Source of the DNA: an uncultured Pseudomonadales bacterium | GTDB lineage: Bacteria; Pseudomonadota; Gammaproteobacteria; Pseudomonadales; Cellvibrionaceae | Direction: 5' to 3' | Assembly (NCBI GenBank): GCA_947489425.1 | Contig: CANLDL010000002.1 | Span: forward strand, 434,001 to 498,000 | DNA: 64,000 nucleotides | In this document: one piece after another, positions 1 through 9,446 of the stretch | Layout of the letters: every line of letters starts with the position of its first letter | Position numbering within the stretch: the stretch's first letter is position 1 | Notes under the pieces: generated by a model | What the model was told of the DNA's origin: nothing | Seen by the model: the letters and a program-made list of their open reading frames with translations, nothing else | Database searches by the model: none | Position numbers and translations under genes: made by a program

Positions 1-1
1 T

Positions 2-796
2 ATTCATATAGTCAGCAAGAACAACTTTGAACAAGCCTACCCCAAAATGTTTATACTAGACGATACCGACTTTGTTGGTTTTGTTTTAAAAATTGATAAA
101 GAAAATGTCCACATACTCGACCTTAATAGACATACACTACTAAACAAAAAGTACTGGGGCATACAGCCTCGCAATATAGAACAAGCCATGAGCTTATTTG
201 TTCTCGACAATAGCGACATAGATATGACAGTTATGACAGGGCCTGCCGGCTCTGGTAAAACACTACTTGCGCTCGCCTATGGCTTGCATGCCATTATCGA
301 GGAAAAGCGCTTTAGCAAATTAATTGTTGCAAGAAATACCCCACCAATTGCCGAGGACATTGGCTTTTTACCCGGAACAGAAGAGGAGAAAATGGCTCCG
401 TGGCTTGCAGCCTTCGATGACAACCTTGAGACCTTACATAATGGCGATGAACACAGTGTCAGTAGCATTAGTTACGTTAAAGAAAAAGCCAACATCCAAT
501 TTAAATCGCTTAATTTTATGCGCGGGCGCTCCTTTAACAATGCCTATATTATTATCGACGAAAGCCAAGGATTGACGCAATTTCAACTAAAATCAATTAT
601 TACGCGCGTCGGCACTAACTCCAAGATTGTGGTATTGGGCAACCTAGCACAGATAGATAATAAATATATTACACCACTCACATCTGGCTTAACTTATTTG
701 GTAGAGAAGAGCAAACCTTATCAGCACGCAGGCATCATGCATATTAATGGCATCGAGCGTAGTCGCTTAGCAGAGTTTGCAGAAGAAAACCTATAA
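2..796 (+). CDS. PhoH-family ATPase, C-terminal part (5' end outside window)
   Basis: The reading frame is open from base 2, so the gene starts left of the window and only its last 264 residues are visible. A Walker A motif (GPAGSGKT, near base 240) and a Walker B-like IIIDESQ (near base 550) identify a PhoH-type P-loop ATPase. The IARNTPP-type segment and the G-N-L-A-Q-I-D motif are also typical of PhoH proteins. The strand before the ATPase resembles the linker of PIN-PhoH fusions (YlaK type), which would place a PIN RNase domain outside the window; that is inference. PhoH proteins are linked to RNA metabolism but their exact role is unsettled. Its end overlaps the next gene. Confidence 0.85.
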   Translation: MHIVSKNNFEQAYPKMFILDDTDFVGFVLKIDKENVHILDLNRHTLLNKKYWGIQPRNIEQAMSLFVLDNSDIDMTVMTGPAGSGKTLLALAYGLHAIIEEKRFSKLIVARNTPPIAEDIGFLPGTEEEKMAPWLAAFDDNLETLHNGDEHSVSSISYVKEKANIQFKSLNFMRGRSFNNAYIIIDESQGLTQFQLKSIITRVGTNSKIVVLGNLAQIDNKYITPLTSGLTYLVEKSKPYQHAGIMHINGIERSRLAEFAEENL

Positions 797-1331
797 TACA
801 GAGACCAATTTCGATGACATTTTTGCTAACACCGTGAATAGCCTTAAAATAAACACCTTAGATATTGAAGCCTCCGGTATACACCCAGAGAGTTACCCTA
901 TTGAGATTGGTATCGTATTAAAAAACGGAGAGTCTTGGTGCAGCCTTATAAAACCCGATAACAGTTGGCAACACTGGGATAAAAGCGCTGAAAAAATTCA
1001 TGGCATCAGTAGGAGTGACCTACAACAATACGGCAAACCTATTAGCGAAGTTACGCAACACCTTAATCAGCTATTAAACCGAGGGACTGTTTATTGTGAC
1101 TGCTGGAGCTTAGACAGCCCCTGGCTGCTTAAATTATTCCATCAAGCAAAGGCTTATCAAGATTTTAAATTACTGGACATCATGTACGTAGTTAATGAAG
1201 AACAATACGAGAATTTAAACCAGAAGAAACCTCAGATAGCTCAAAAATTAAAACTCGATCGTCACCGTGCCAGTAACGATGCGCGCATTCTTCAGCTAGC
1301 TTACGAAGAGGTTAAATCTATTTCTCAATAA
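777..1331 (+). CDS. DEDDh 3'-5' exonuclease-like protein
   Basis: A 184-residue protein with the RNase T/DnaQ exonuclease fold. The first acidic pair is in LDIEASG, a middle Asp lies in CWSLDSPW, and the last motif HRASNDA has the His-x4-Asp spacing of the DEDDh class. These residues bind two metal ions in the family. The start is uncertain. The TTG at 777 overlaps the upstream PhoH gene by 20 bases, while a GTG at 834 would leave only nine residues before the first catalytic Asp. Neither has a strong ribosome binding site. The substrate cannot be told from sequence. Overlap with a PhoH ATPase suggests a shared role in nucleic-acid turnover. Confidence 0.75.
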   Translation: MQKKTYNTETNFDDIFANTVNSLKINTLDIEASGIHPESYPIEIGIVLKNGESWCSLIKPDNSWQHWDKSAEKIHGISRSDLQQYGKPISEVTQHLNQLLNRGTVYCDCWSLDSPWLLKLFHQAKAYQDFKLLDIMYVVNEEQYENLNQKKPQIAQKLKLDRHRASNDARILQLAYEEVKSISQ

Positions 1332-1335
1332 CATA

Positions 1336-1953
1336 TTACTCGTCAACACTCGAATCATTATCCTTAGAGTTTTCATCAACCTGCTCACGCAAGGTTTTTA
1401 ATAGTGCGCTCTGGCGCTGTACAATATGCTGTATCAAATGCTCTCTATCAGTGTCGTCCATATCAGTAAATTCAGCACGTAAATAATATTCTTCACCTAG
1501 CTCATTGCAATCGACAACACAGCCAATCACATTAAGCCTTGTATCAGAAGGCTCTAAACGCATCATTAGTTTTAATCGCTGACCAGTCTTTAACATCTCA
1601 CCAATAGGAAACGCGATACCACAGGCACTCACACTGGCAGATTCTACCCGCTGTAATTTTTTCTGAATAATAACATTATCAAGCTCAAGCAAATTTAATA
1701 AGGTGTCTAATTTGTCATTGATAGCGGTAATTGCTTTTGCTGCAATAGGTGAACTTTCGCCAAGCTCAGAGAGGGTGTGGCTAATATCTTCATTATGCTG
1801 TTGAATTACAGCAACCGCATCGATCATCACCTCATTATGCTCAACCTCAAGAGACTCAAGCGTCGCCTCTTCATCAATAACTTCATAGGCAACATGTATC
1901 GCATCGGTAATCCGAAAAAATCGCCGGCGGTTTTTTGCTTTGTCATCACTCAT
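1336..1953 (-). CDS. PilZ-domain protein, atypical motif, stator operon
   Basis: A 205-residue protein with an N-terminal RRxFFR sequence that fits the PilZ RxxxR motif near residue 10. A roughly 65-residue helical insertion follows, then beta strands containing SVSACGIAF where PilZ proteins usually have (D/N)xSxxG. The Asp/Asn position is Ser here, so cyclic-di-GMP binding may be weakened or lost. The gene overlaps the pomB stop by one base (ATG over TGA) and is probably translationally coupled to it. A role in tuning the flagellar motor is inferred from position, by analogy with YcgR. The C-terminus is acidic and probably disordered. Confidence 0.7.
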   Translation of the reverse strand: MSDDKAKNRRRFFRITDAIHVAYEVIDEEATLESLEVEHNEVMIDAVAVIQQHNEDISHTLSELGESSPIAAKAITAINDKLDTLLNLLELDNVIIQKKLQRVESASVSACGIAFPIGEMLKTGQRLKLMMRLEPSDTRLNVIGCVVDCNELGEEYYLRAEFTDMDDTDREHLIQHIVQRQSALLKTLREQVDENSKDNDSSVDE

Positions 1954-2942
1954 TAAAATACTTCTTCTGGTCTAAGGTTAAATAAATAATCAGGCTCTAA
2001 ATCAAGTTCACGTAAAATATCTTCGCCATCAGCTTTCAATATATCTTTTTCTTCTTCAGATATTTCCTCGCCTAAACCTTGCCTAACAATAATTTCTACG
2101 CGTCGATTACGTGCACGATTTGCACTCGTACTATTATCAACAAGCGGCTGTGTATCGGCCATGCCAGATACTTCAAAACGCTTGGGGTTAATATCACCAT
2201 TTTTTAACAACTGCTCAGCCACCGACACCGCTCTAGAAGAAGACAACTCCCAATTAGAACGATAGCGTGCTGAACCACGGATAGGAATATTGTCCGTATG
2301 CCCTTGCACTTGTATTTTACCTGGGCGCTCCATCAATACGCCGCGCACTTCATCGAGCACATCGTAGTAGTCATCGGCTAACTCGTGTGACCCTGATTTA
2401 AACGAACCTTTTTCACGAATCCGAATAATAATTTTTCGCCCCTCAGTTTCTATCTCTATTTCACCAGCGACAATTTCTTTGTGCAGGGCATTGGCCAATT
2501 GCTGAGCATCTTGTTTTGTCTCTTCAATCAACTCTTCTAGCCGCTCTTTTATTTGAGCTTTAATACCCGCCTCTTGATTAATATCACCGGCTTCAACATC
2601 GTATTCGTTATTTTCTTTAACCTCGAGACTCATCTCGGTGATGTCTTCGGTCTTTTGCCAAATTTCATTAATGGGTGTTGGGTCTGGTATACCTGGACTA
2701 AACTCCTGCGCAATAATACTGGTACCCTTTGGCACATCAGATACATTGAGTTTATTTTGAATACCAAAAGCCTCGGCCATAGAGCCCGCTAAGCGCTTAA
2801 ACTTGATGGCATCCATTTCAGAAAAAGAAAGCAACAAAACAAAAAAGCACATTAGCAATGACATAAGATCAGCAAAGGTAGCAAGCCATGCAGGGAGACC
2901 GTCGGGACAGTCGCATTCATGTTCTTCTTCAACAGCACTCAT
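1953..2942 (-). CDS. pomB: Flagellar motor stator protein PomB/MotB
   Basis: A 329-residue stator B subunit. A short cytoplasmic N-terminus precedes one membrane helix (about residues 17-40) carrying the ion-binding Asp in TFADLMSLLMCFFVLLLSF, a sequence closer to Na+-type PomB than to H+-type MotB. The C-terminal OmpA-like peptidoglycan-binding domain lies at about 209-287, with GHTDN and the NRRVEI motif. The protein anchors the stator to the cell wall while the helix conducts ions with PomA. The start lies 29 bases after the pomA stop. Ion choice is inferred from helix similarity only. Confidence 0.92.
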   Translation of the reverse strand: MSAVEEEHECDCPDGLPAWLATFADLMSLLMCFFVLLLSFSEMDAIKFKRLAGSMAEAFGIQNKLNVSDVPKGTSIIAQEFSPGIPDPTPINEIWQKTEDITEMSLEVKENNEYDVEAGDINQEAGIKAQIKERLEELIEETKQDAQQLANALHKEIVAGEIEIETEGRKIIIRIREKGSFKSGSHELADDYYDVLDEVRGVLMERPGKIQVQGHTDNIPIRGSARYRSNWELSSSRAVSVAEQLLKNGDINPKRFEVSGMADTQPLVDNSTSANRARNRRVEIIVRQGLGEEISEEEKDILKADGEDILRELDLEPDYLFNLRPEEVF

Positions 2943-2971
2943 TTAAAAAATCTCTATTTATCTTTAAAAAA

Positions 2972-3730
2972 TTATGCTTCTTCAACTTCGCGCTTGCCCT
3001 CAGGCAAATAGTTACGCAGCATGCTGTCGATCACGCGAGGGTTTTGCCCATTTTGAATAGCAAGTAATGCATCGATGACAAGGTTTTTAATCATGGCATC
3101 TTCCGATGCTTTTTGAGTGAGCTTAGCGGCTATTGGGTCGCAAAAACCATTGGCAACAATCGCACCGTAAAGTGTAGTGAGTAGTGCAACAGCCATCGCA
3201 GGGCCAATTGATTTTGGGTCAGACATATTGGCAAGCATCGCAACCAGACCAATCAACGTACCGATCATACCCATGGCGGGCGCCATCACACCCATAGAGG
3301 AAAAAATAGACGCGCCTAACGCATGGCGCTTTTCGGCTTCGCCTTTTTCTTTGGAGAGTAGGCTTTTAACCACATCGGGGTCATGCCCATCCACGAGTAA
3401 CTGGATGCCCTTTTGTAAGAAGTCACTACTGACTTCTTTACCTTCTAATGACAACAACCCACCTTTGCGCGCCTCGTCTGCAAGCGCCACAATTTCATCG
3501 ATAAGCTCCCCGGTATCAGGCAAGCCATTTTTAAACCCCTTACCGGCTATTTTTGCAAAGGAAAGGTATTGACCAAGATTATATTGCGCCATTACGGCAC
3601 AAAAGGTACCACCGATAACAATTACCAAGGATGGCACATTAACAAACATAGATAGGTCGCCACTTAGCAGCATAGTAACGACAATAAGCCCGATGGCACC
3701 CAAAATACCAATCAGCGATGCTAAATCCAC
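2972..3730 (-). CDS. pomA: Flagellar motor stator protein PomA/MotA
   Basis: A 252-residue stator A subunit with four membrane segments: two near the N-terminus (about 5-22 and 29-50) and two at about 145-170 and 180-200. The cytoplasmic loop between them is rich in charged residues and contacts the rotor protein FliG in this family. The segment PAMGMIGTLIGLVAML and the following GPAMAVALLTTLYG are conserved in MotA/PomA. It is the first gene of a three-gene stator unit with pomB and the PilZ gene, and is transcribed away from xseB. No sigma-28-type promoter was recognised in the 185-base gap. Confidence 0.93.
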   Translation of the reverse strand: MDLASLIGILGAIGLIVVTMLLSGDLSMFVNVPSLVIVIGGTFCAVMAQYNLGQYLSFAKIAGKGFKNGLPDTGELIDEIVALADEARKGGLLSLEGKEVSSDFLQKGIQLLVDGHDPDVVKSLLSKEKGEAEKRHALGASIFSSMGVMAPAMGMIGTLIGLVAMLANMSDPKSIGPAMAVALLTTLYGAIVANGFCDPIAAKLTQKASEDAMIKNLVIDALLAIQNGQNPRVIDSMLRNYLPEGKREVEEA

Positions 3731-3915
3731 AATTTACCTCACAAGATCAAATAATAATAAACACCCAAAAACTGAGCCTTTATTTCAGTTTAGACGTTAT
3801 TTTGTATTTCACATGGGTAAAATCAGCTAGCTTCATGTTAATATTGAAAAGATTGCTTTGGAGAACCTCTGGTTAACCAAAGTATTACTCATTATTATAA
3901 AAAGTCGCTGCTACT

Positions 3916-4170
3916 ATGCCAAAAGATACATCAAAAGAGCCCGATAACTTATCATTTGAAGAGTCTATAAATACCCTAGATGGCTTAGTTAATAAGTTAG
4001 AGAGCGGTGAACTGTCTTTAGAAGAGTCATTAGCGGCCTTCGAAAAAGGCATCAACTTAACCAAGCAGTGCCAACAACACCTAAGTAATGCACAAAAAAA
4101 GGTATCTATGCTGGTAGGCGAAGATGACAACTTACAATTAGTCGACTTTGATACAAACGAAAATAACTAG
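3916..4170 (+). CDS. xseB: Exodeoxyribonuclease VII small subunit
   Basis: An 84-residue protein matching XseB in length and core: FEESINTLDGLVNKLESGELSLEESLAAFEKG, given here only as its start FEESINTLDGLV and the LSLEESL motif. It binds the XseA catalytic subunit to form exonuclease VII, which degrades single-stranded DNA. xseA is not in the window. It is first in the conserved xseB-ispA-dxs order, 19 bases before ispA. Confidence 0.93.
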   Translation: MPKDTSKEPDNLSFEESINTLDGLVNKLESGELSLEESLAAFEKGINLTKQCQQHLSNAQKKVSMLVGEDDNLQLVDFDTNENN

Positions 4171-4189
4171 ATACCCGCCTAATACACCC

Positions 4190-5086
4190 ATGACACCTTT
4201 TAACCAATTTAGCCAAACCTATCGCGAGCGCGTTAACTACACCTTGGGCGAAAAACTTAAGCAGAGCGAGCACTACGAATCGCGACTAGGCGAGGCAATG
4301 AGCTATAGCTTACTGGGTGGCGGCAAGCGTGTACGCCCGTTGCTGGTTTATGCTGCGGCTTTGGCTATTGGCAAATGCACCTCACTAACAGATACAGCCG
4401 CAGCCGCCGTGGAATCTATCCATGCTTATAGCCTGATCCACGATGACCTACCTGCCATGGACGATGATGACTTACGCCGAGGCCAGCCGACTTGCCATAT
4501 TAAATTTGATGAGGCAACGGCTATTTTGGCCGGCGATGCACTGCAAACTATCGCCTTTGACTGGCTGAGTGAGACCTTAACCGGCAACGCCGATACCACA
4601 GCCGCACAGCTGCAATGCGTACAGATACTCTCAAAAGCAAGTGGTAATGCGGGCATGGTTGCCGGCCAAGCCATTGATCTCGCCGCTATTAACCAGAGAC
4701 TCAGCCTTGACCAGCTAACCCAAATGCACAATTTAAAAACAGGCGCATTGATTACAGCAAGTATACAACTAGGTGCTGTTTCTACCTGCAATGCGAGTGA
4801 TACACAATTAATTGCATTAACACACTATGCCAAAGCCATTGGGTTGGCCTTTCAGGTGCAAGACGACATTCTTGATGTCACGTCAGATACCCACACTCTC
4901 GGCAAACAACAAGGCGCCGACATTGCCAATAACAAACCCACCTTTGTCTCACTGCTTGGGCTAGAGGCAGCAAAAAGAAAGGCAAATGAGCTTTACGACA
5001 ATGCCTTAACAGCGCTAACAGATTTTGATAACAACGCAGATCACCTACGCCACTTAGCTGCGTATATTATTAAACGAGACTTTTAA
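4190..5086 (+). CDS. ispA: (2E,6E)-farnesyl diphosphate synthase
   Basis: A 298-residue short-chain prenyltransferase that condenses isopentenyl diphosphate with allylic substrates to give farnesyl diphosphate. The first Asp-rich motif DDLPAMD lies at about residues 85-91 and the second DDILD at 225-229; both bind Mg2+-diphosphate. GGGKRVRP near the N-terminus is the conserved substrate-binding segment. The ATG at 4190 was chosen because it gives the family length (E. coli IspA is 299 residues). An in-frame TTG 42 bases upstream would add residues inside xseB with no similarity. Confidence 0.95.
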   Translation: MTPFNQFSQTYRERVNYTLGEKLKQSEHYESRLGEAMSYSLLGGGKRVRPLLVYAAALAIGKCTSLTDTAAAAVESIHAYSLIHDDLPAMDDDDLRRGQPTCHIKFDEATAILAGDALQTIAFDWLSETLTGNADTTAAQLQCVQILSKASGNAGMVAGQAIDLAAINQRLSLDQLTQMHNLKTGALITASIQLGAVSTCNASDTQLIALTHYAKAIGLAFQVQDDILDVTSDTHTLGKQQGADIANNKPTFVSLLGLEAAKRKANELYDNALTALTDFDNNADHLRHLAAYIIKRDF

Positions 5087-5265
5087 CGGTATAAAAAACA
5101 CCCTAGATAGTAGATCATTAATCCAATCAGGGTTTTTAATTAGTATTAACAAGCCCTAGGCATTTATTAAACAAAACCCTACAATAGTAGTCATTAATAA
5201 TAATTTCTCATGCACTACCTTGCCCTATGTTGGGCCTTACTTTAGATTCACGGCTAGTCAACACC

Positions 5266-7209
5266 ATGTTAAGCGAAATACCACGAGTTAGACCAAGTAC
5301 ACCGCTACTGGACACCATTGATAGTCCGGCAGATTTGCGTGTGCTTGACGAGCAGCAGCTACCCCAAGTTGCCCTCGAGCTACGTGAGTATCTACTCTAT
5401 TGTATTGGCCAAACAGGCGGCCATTTTGGCGCCGGTCTCGGTGTAGTTGAGTTAACCCTTGCCTTGCATTACACCTACAACACGCCCGAAGATAAACTCG
5501 TTTGGGATGTAGGCCACCAAACCTACCCTCACAAAGTACTTACGGGCAGGCGCGAGCAAATGTTGTCTATTCGACAGTACCAAGGTTTATCTGGGTTTCC
5601 TAAGCGCGCAGAGAGCGGCTTTGATACCTTTGGTGTTGGCCATTCAAGCACCTCAATTAGCGCTGCTCTAGGCATGGCCCTCGGTGACAAAGTTGCTGGC
5701 AAAAGTAATAAGCATGTGGCTGTGATTGGCGATGGCGCGATGACCGCGGGCATGGCATTTGAGGCACTTAACCATGCTGCACATACTGGCGAGGATTTAC
5801 TGGTTATTCTTAACGACAATAGCATGTCGATATCGCCTAATGTAGGTGGCCTTGCGACGTATTTTTCTAAAATATGGGCTAGCGAATTTTATAACGGCCT
5901 TAGAGAGGGCAGTAAGCGCGTACTCACCAAAATACCCCATGCATGGGAAGCTGCTCGTCGCACAGAAGAACACGTAAAAGGCTTAGTCTCGCCGGGTACC
6001 TTATTTGAAGAAATGGGCTTTAACTATGTTGGCCTGATAGATGGCCATGATTTGCCCACGCTGGTGAGCTATTTAAATAAGCTGCAAAAAATTAAAGGGC
6101 CAAAACTACTGCATATTATTACCCAAAAAGGTAAAGGCTTTGCACCTGCTGAGGCAGACCCCGTTGGCTACCATGCGCTCAATAAATTAGAGCCAAAACC
6201 ACCAGTGACTTCTGTAAACACCAGCCAAAAAGCAAAAGCCGCCCCCAAATACCAAGATGTCTTTGGCCAATGGCTCTGTGATATGGCCGCTCAAGATGAG
6301 AGATTGGTAGGTATTACACCAGCTATGTGCGAAGGCTCTGGTATGGTTAATTTTGCCGAGCAATATCCTGCGCGCTACCACGATGTTGCCATTGCCGAGC
6401 AACACGCGGTAACACTGGCAGCAGGTGTTGCTTGCGAGTCACAAAAACCCGTTGTAGCCATTTACTCAACTTTTTTACAACGCGCCTACGACCAACTCGT
6501 GCACGATGTTGCACTACAAAATCTCGATGTCACCTTTGGCATTGATCGCGCCGGTATTGTTGGCGAAGACGGCCCAACCCATGCAGGTAGTTTTGATATC
6601 AGCTTTTTGCGCTGCATACCCAATATGATTATCGCCACCCCCAGTGACGAAAACGAGTGTCGCCAGCTACTATACAGCGCCTATCAATTTGAAGGCCCAG
6701 CAGCAGTACGCTACCCGCGAGGCAAAGGTACAGGCGTAAATATAGAAGAGCAGATGCAAGCCTTAGCCATCGGCAAAGGGCTTAAAGTGCGCGAAGGTAA
6801 AGATATAGCCATCATTAACTTTGGTACATTACTGCCCGCTGCCGTAAGTGCAGCAGAGTCACTAAATGCCACTGTTTGCGATATGCGTTGGGCCAAACCC
6901 CTTGATCATGAGCTTATCGAGCAATTGGCAAATTCACATCAGCTCTTAGTTACTCTCGAAGAAAATAGTATTGCCGGTGGTGCCGGTAGCGGCGTTGCTG
7001 AATATCTAGCAGAACAAGGGATAACGCTTCCTATACTTCATTTAGGGCTACCCGACCGCTACATCGACCACGGTAAGCGTGAGAAAATTCTTGCAGCTAT
7101 TGGGCTTGATTCCAAAGGTATCGAAACCCGTATCCAAAAACGCGTAACACTCTTGAATAAAAAAGAGAATATACCCTTTAATAAGAACAATCAAAAAGCA
7201 GCCCCCTAA
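5266..7209 (+). CDS. dxs: 1-deoxy-D-xylulose-5-phosphate synthase
   Basis: A 647-residue thiamine-diphosphate enzyme that joins pyruvate and glyceraldehyde-3-phosphate in the first step of the MEP isoprenoid pathway. The GDG...NDN cofactor motif spans about residues 155-185, the catalytic Glu lies in VAIAEQHAV, and the transketolase C-terminal domain ends with the conserved NIGLPD-like LHLGLPDRY. The ATG at 5266 matches the usual N-terminus (MLSEIPRxRPxTPLLDTI). An in-frame ATG at 5227 would add 13 unmatched residues. The C-terminus carries about 20 extra basic residues. It follows ispA by 179 bases. Confidence 0.95.
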   Translation: MLSEIPRVRPSTPLLDTIDSPADLRVLDEQQLPQVALELREYLLYCIGQTGGHFGAGLGVVELTLALHYTYNTPEDKLVWDVGHQTYPHKVLTGRREQMLSIRQYQGLSGFPKRAESGFDTFGVGHSSTSISAALGMALGDKVAGKSNKHVAVIGDGAMTAGMAFEALNHAAHTGEDLLVILNDNSMSISPNVGGLATYFSKIWASEFYNGLREGSKRVLTKIPHAWEAARRTEEHVKGLVSPGTLFEEMGFNYVGLIDGHDLPTLVSYLNKLQKIKGPKLLHIITQKGKGFAPAEADPVGYHALNKLEPKPPVTSVNTSQKAKAAPKYQDVFGQWLCDMAAQDERLVGITPAMCEGSGMVNFAEQYPARYHDVAIAEQHAVTLAAGVACESQKPVVAIYSTFLQRAYDQLVHDVALQNLDVTFGIDRAGIVGEDGPTHAGSFDISFLRCIPNMIIATPSDENECRQLLYSAYQFEGPAAVRYPRGKGTGVNIEEQMQALAIGKGLKVREGKDIAIINFGTLLPAAVSAAESLNATVCDMRWAKPLDHELIEQLANSHQLLVTLEENSIAGGAGSGVAEYLAEQGITLPILHLGLPDRYIDHGKREKILAAIGLDSKGIETRIQKRVTLLNKKENIPFNKNNQKAAP

Positions 7210-7385
7210 TTATTCATACACCTCCGAGCAAAAAGGAATAGAGCATCCATTAGGCTTCCAGGTTCTATTACCTTATTGATATTACTCATTCTTTACTCTC
7301 CATAATCGACTATACCGTTATCATTTTTGTGGTGCGCTGCTGATAACCAGGCTTAGGGCTAGCATCACCCCTACCTTATTATTAC

Positions 7386-8228
7386 TCACTCCATTATCCT
7401 TCGCGGTAGAATCCATTTTTTGTAAAAAAGATATTCCAACAATGGAAAGGCAAAAACAAACAACAACAGTATCCATAATGACCGAACTATTCCATCGTAT
7501 TGAGAAGTAATCACGGAGCCGAGCCAGCTTTCTAATTTAAGGACAATAACTTTTTCAATATCTTCATACCCTGCATCTAATAAGAAATCCATAATCACAC
7601 TAAACTCCTCATAAGATATTGATCCAGATACATCTACCCGCTCACTGGCATAATTGATCAGCGAATATACAGCTAAAGTGTATAAATCATCCTTATAATG
7701 GGAGATAATATACTTTGCTAAATCATTTTTTTTCTCATCAATAAAAGCATTATCGGAGCTATAGTTTTTAAAATAATTTTCTAGAAAAACAGCATAATTA
7801 TCAGAACTGGATCTAGCCTCAATGGCTATTTCCTGGACTGATTCAACAAAATTATTTTTGGCCTCTTCCGATGCAAATAGTTGCGACATTGACTCTTTAT
7901 AAACTTGCTGCACAATAACCGCTTTTTCGCTATCCAATATCTTGTATATACCTTTTACAAACCCCCACTGCCCAAAAATATAAGTGATACCAATAAACAA
8001 CAATGGAATATAGAGTTTTACCGCCCAGTTGTAATACTTAGAACGCCTTTTCATAACCCCTTTTCGCCACAACACAATGCAGTATATAAGCGCCACCACA
8101 AATCCTAGGAGAACAAATAAAATCGTACTGAATATTAATGTTCCTGAATTTGGAATAACAATATCCCTAAGAATATTCCAAGCGGAATCCCAATTAATAT
8201 TTTCAAATAATTCTGTCGAATATGACAT
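7386..8228 (-). CDS. Unrecognised integral membrane protein
   Basis: A 280-residue protein of no family I recognise. Two hydrophobic segments lie near the N-terminus (about 28-55 and 71-92) and one near the C-terminus (about 249-271), flanking a charged helical region of about 150 residues. A GGAG sequence stands 13 bases before the ATG. The gene is AT-rich, like the other small genes of this island. It lies last on the minus strand after the exported repeat-domain gene, 142 bases downstream, so it may be another accessory or immunity gene; no function is claimed. Confidence 0.6.
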   Translation of the reverse strand: MSYSTELFENINWDSAWNILRDIVIPNSGTLIFSTILFVLLGFVVALIYCIVLWRKGVMKRRSKYYNWAVKLYIPLLFIGITYIFGQWGFVKGIYKILDSEKAVIVQQVYKESMSQLFASEEAKNNFVESVQEIAIEARSSSDNYAVFLENYFKNYSSDNAFIDEKKNDLAKYIISHYKDDLYTLAVYSLINYASERVDVSGSISYEEFSVIMDFLLDAGYEDIEKVIVLKLESWLGSVITSQYDGIVRSLWILLLFVFAFPLLEYLFYKKWILPRRIME

Positions 8229-8369
8229 ATATAGTTAATACTCCATTAATGGTAGTTTGTTCATACTATCGAGCTAAAATAGGGATATCATTTAGGTTTC
8301 AATAGAAAGTTTTTGGTTACTTTGTTTCTTGATTTTCAGCGCTAGTGCGGTGTGACGATTGTTTATTGT

Positions 8370-9308
8370 TTACTCTTCACTACTGGCCGTCTCGCTATCT
8401 TTATTCCTATTAAGCAGCTCTTTACCGATGTACTTAATCTCTTCATATAAAGTCTTGGCCAGTTCTTTTTTCATGGCGCTGTACTGCGCTTCAAATTTCG
8501 CCTCGAGTTCTGCATCATAGTCGTCGATATAAATAACTACCTTGCTAATTTTGCTCCAATCCTCTTCATGGGGTTCTACACCAAGGGTCAAAACCAAGTC
8601 ACTTTCTAAACAGGTAAGGTTGTAGCTATAGCCAGCACCACGAAAGCCTACTTCAAAATAACCAACATCAATATCAGGCTTACTGCCAGTATCGGTATTT
8701 TTGTAGTACTGGTTAAGGGCCGCATTGGCTGGATTGATCTTAAAGTACTCGTTAAACCAGATACCCTCGAGCAATAATGGTCCTTTAAAGAGCTGTTTGG
8801 GTTTAGCCAGTATTCTATTTTTTGTGGCTTCTATACTAATTTTATTACCACGCTGTAACGCATTCTCTAATCTTCTTTCGTCGCTAGAGAGTGGCTCCGG
8901 TCGATTAAAATAAAAGTCCAGTCTTTTTATACTCTCCTCTTCGCGGCTGGAGTAGCCTCGCATACCAAGGCGATCCCAAACGTAGATACCGCCGGCAAAA
9001 GGCACTTTACGGTCGTAGGGGCCAAGTACCTTTACCCACTCCTCCACAGGTTGGTTAAACAATAGGGGCTTACCTTGGTAAGTAAAGACGCATTGCTCGA
9101 CCACAAAGCCTGGCTCTCGGTTTAGCGCTGGGTTTGGCTCTGTATTTTCGAGCTTAGGCGCGCGGGTTTTATTCCAGCTAACTAGGTCATCCTCAAATAG
9201 GCTGGCGGCTTTATCTAGCCAATCCGCTTGGGCCAATGGTACGTTGATTACGAGTATCAGTGCGGCTATTAATGCCACAGGTAGCACAGATTTATTAATG
9301 GTTAGCAT
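8370..9308 (-). CDS. Exported protein with one copy of an unnamed WNxxR/YxWD domain
   Basis: A 312-residue protein with a clear signal peptide, probable cleavage after AQA at residue 28. The mature part matches both halves of the neighbouring 518-residue protein. Shared positions are WNKTR (45-49), a Cys at 73, FNxxVEEWVKxLGPYDRKV (84-102), IYVWDRLGM (108-116), FNRPE (134-138), KQLFKG (161-166) and ANAALNQYY (174-182). The C-terminus is an acidic and basic helical tail. I do not recognise the family. Position beside a Het-C-type effector gene and predicted export suggest a periplasmic immunity protein, as with the immunity partners of T6SS lipases. This is inference. Confidence 0.65.
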   Translation of the reverse strand: MLTINKSVLPVALIAALILVINVPLAQADWLDKAASLFEDDLVSWNKTRAPKLENTEPNPALNREPGFVVEQCVFTYQGKPLLFNQPVEEWVKVLGPYDRKVPFAGGIYVWDRLGMRGYSSREEESIKRLDFYFNRPEPLSSDERRLENALQRGNKISIEATKNRILAKPKQLFKGPLLLEGIWFNEYFKINPANAALNQYYKNTDTGSKPDIDVGYFEVGFRGAGYSYNLTCLESDLVLTLGVEPHEEDWSKISKVVIYIDDYDAELEAKFEAQYSAMKKELAKTLYEEIKYIGKELLNRNKDSETASSEE

Positions 9309-9446
9309 TGTATCCTTTTGCTCGTAGCGATCCTTGTAAGGTTGGTCTTAATCTATATGTAAACTCTTAAAACAGTTTCGCCTGTCGGCGAGCTACTTTT
9401 GACCTATGTAGATGTAGGGAATGCCTGCATTACAGAAGCACATTTT

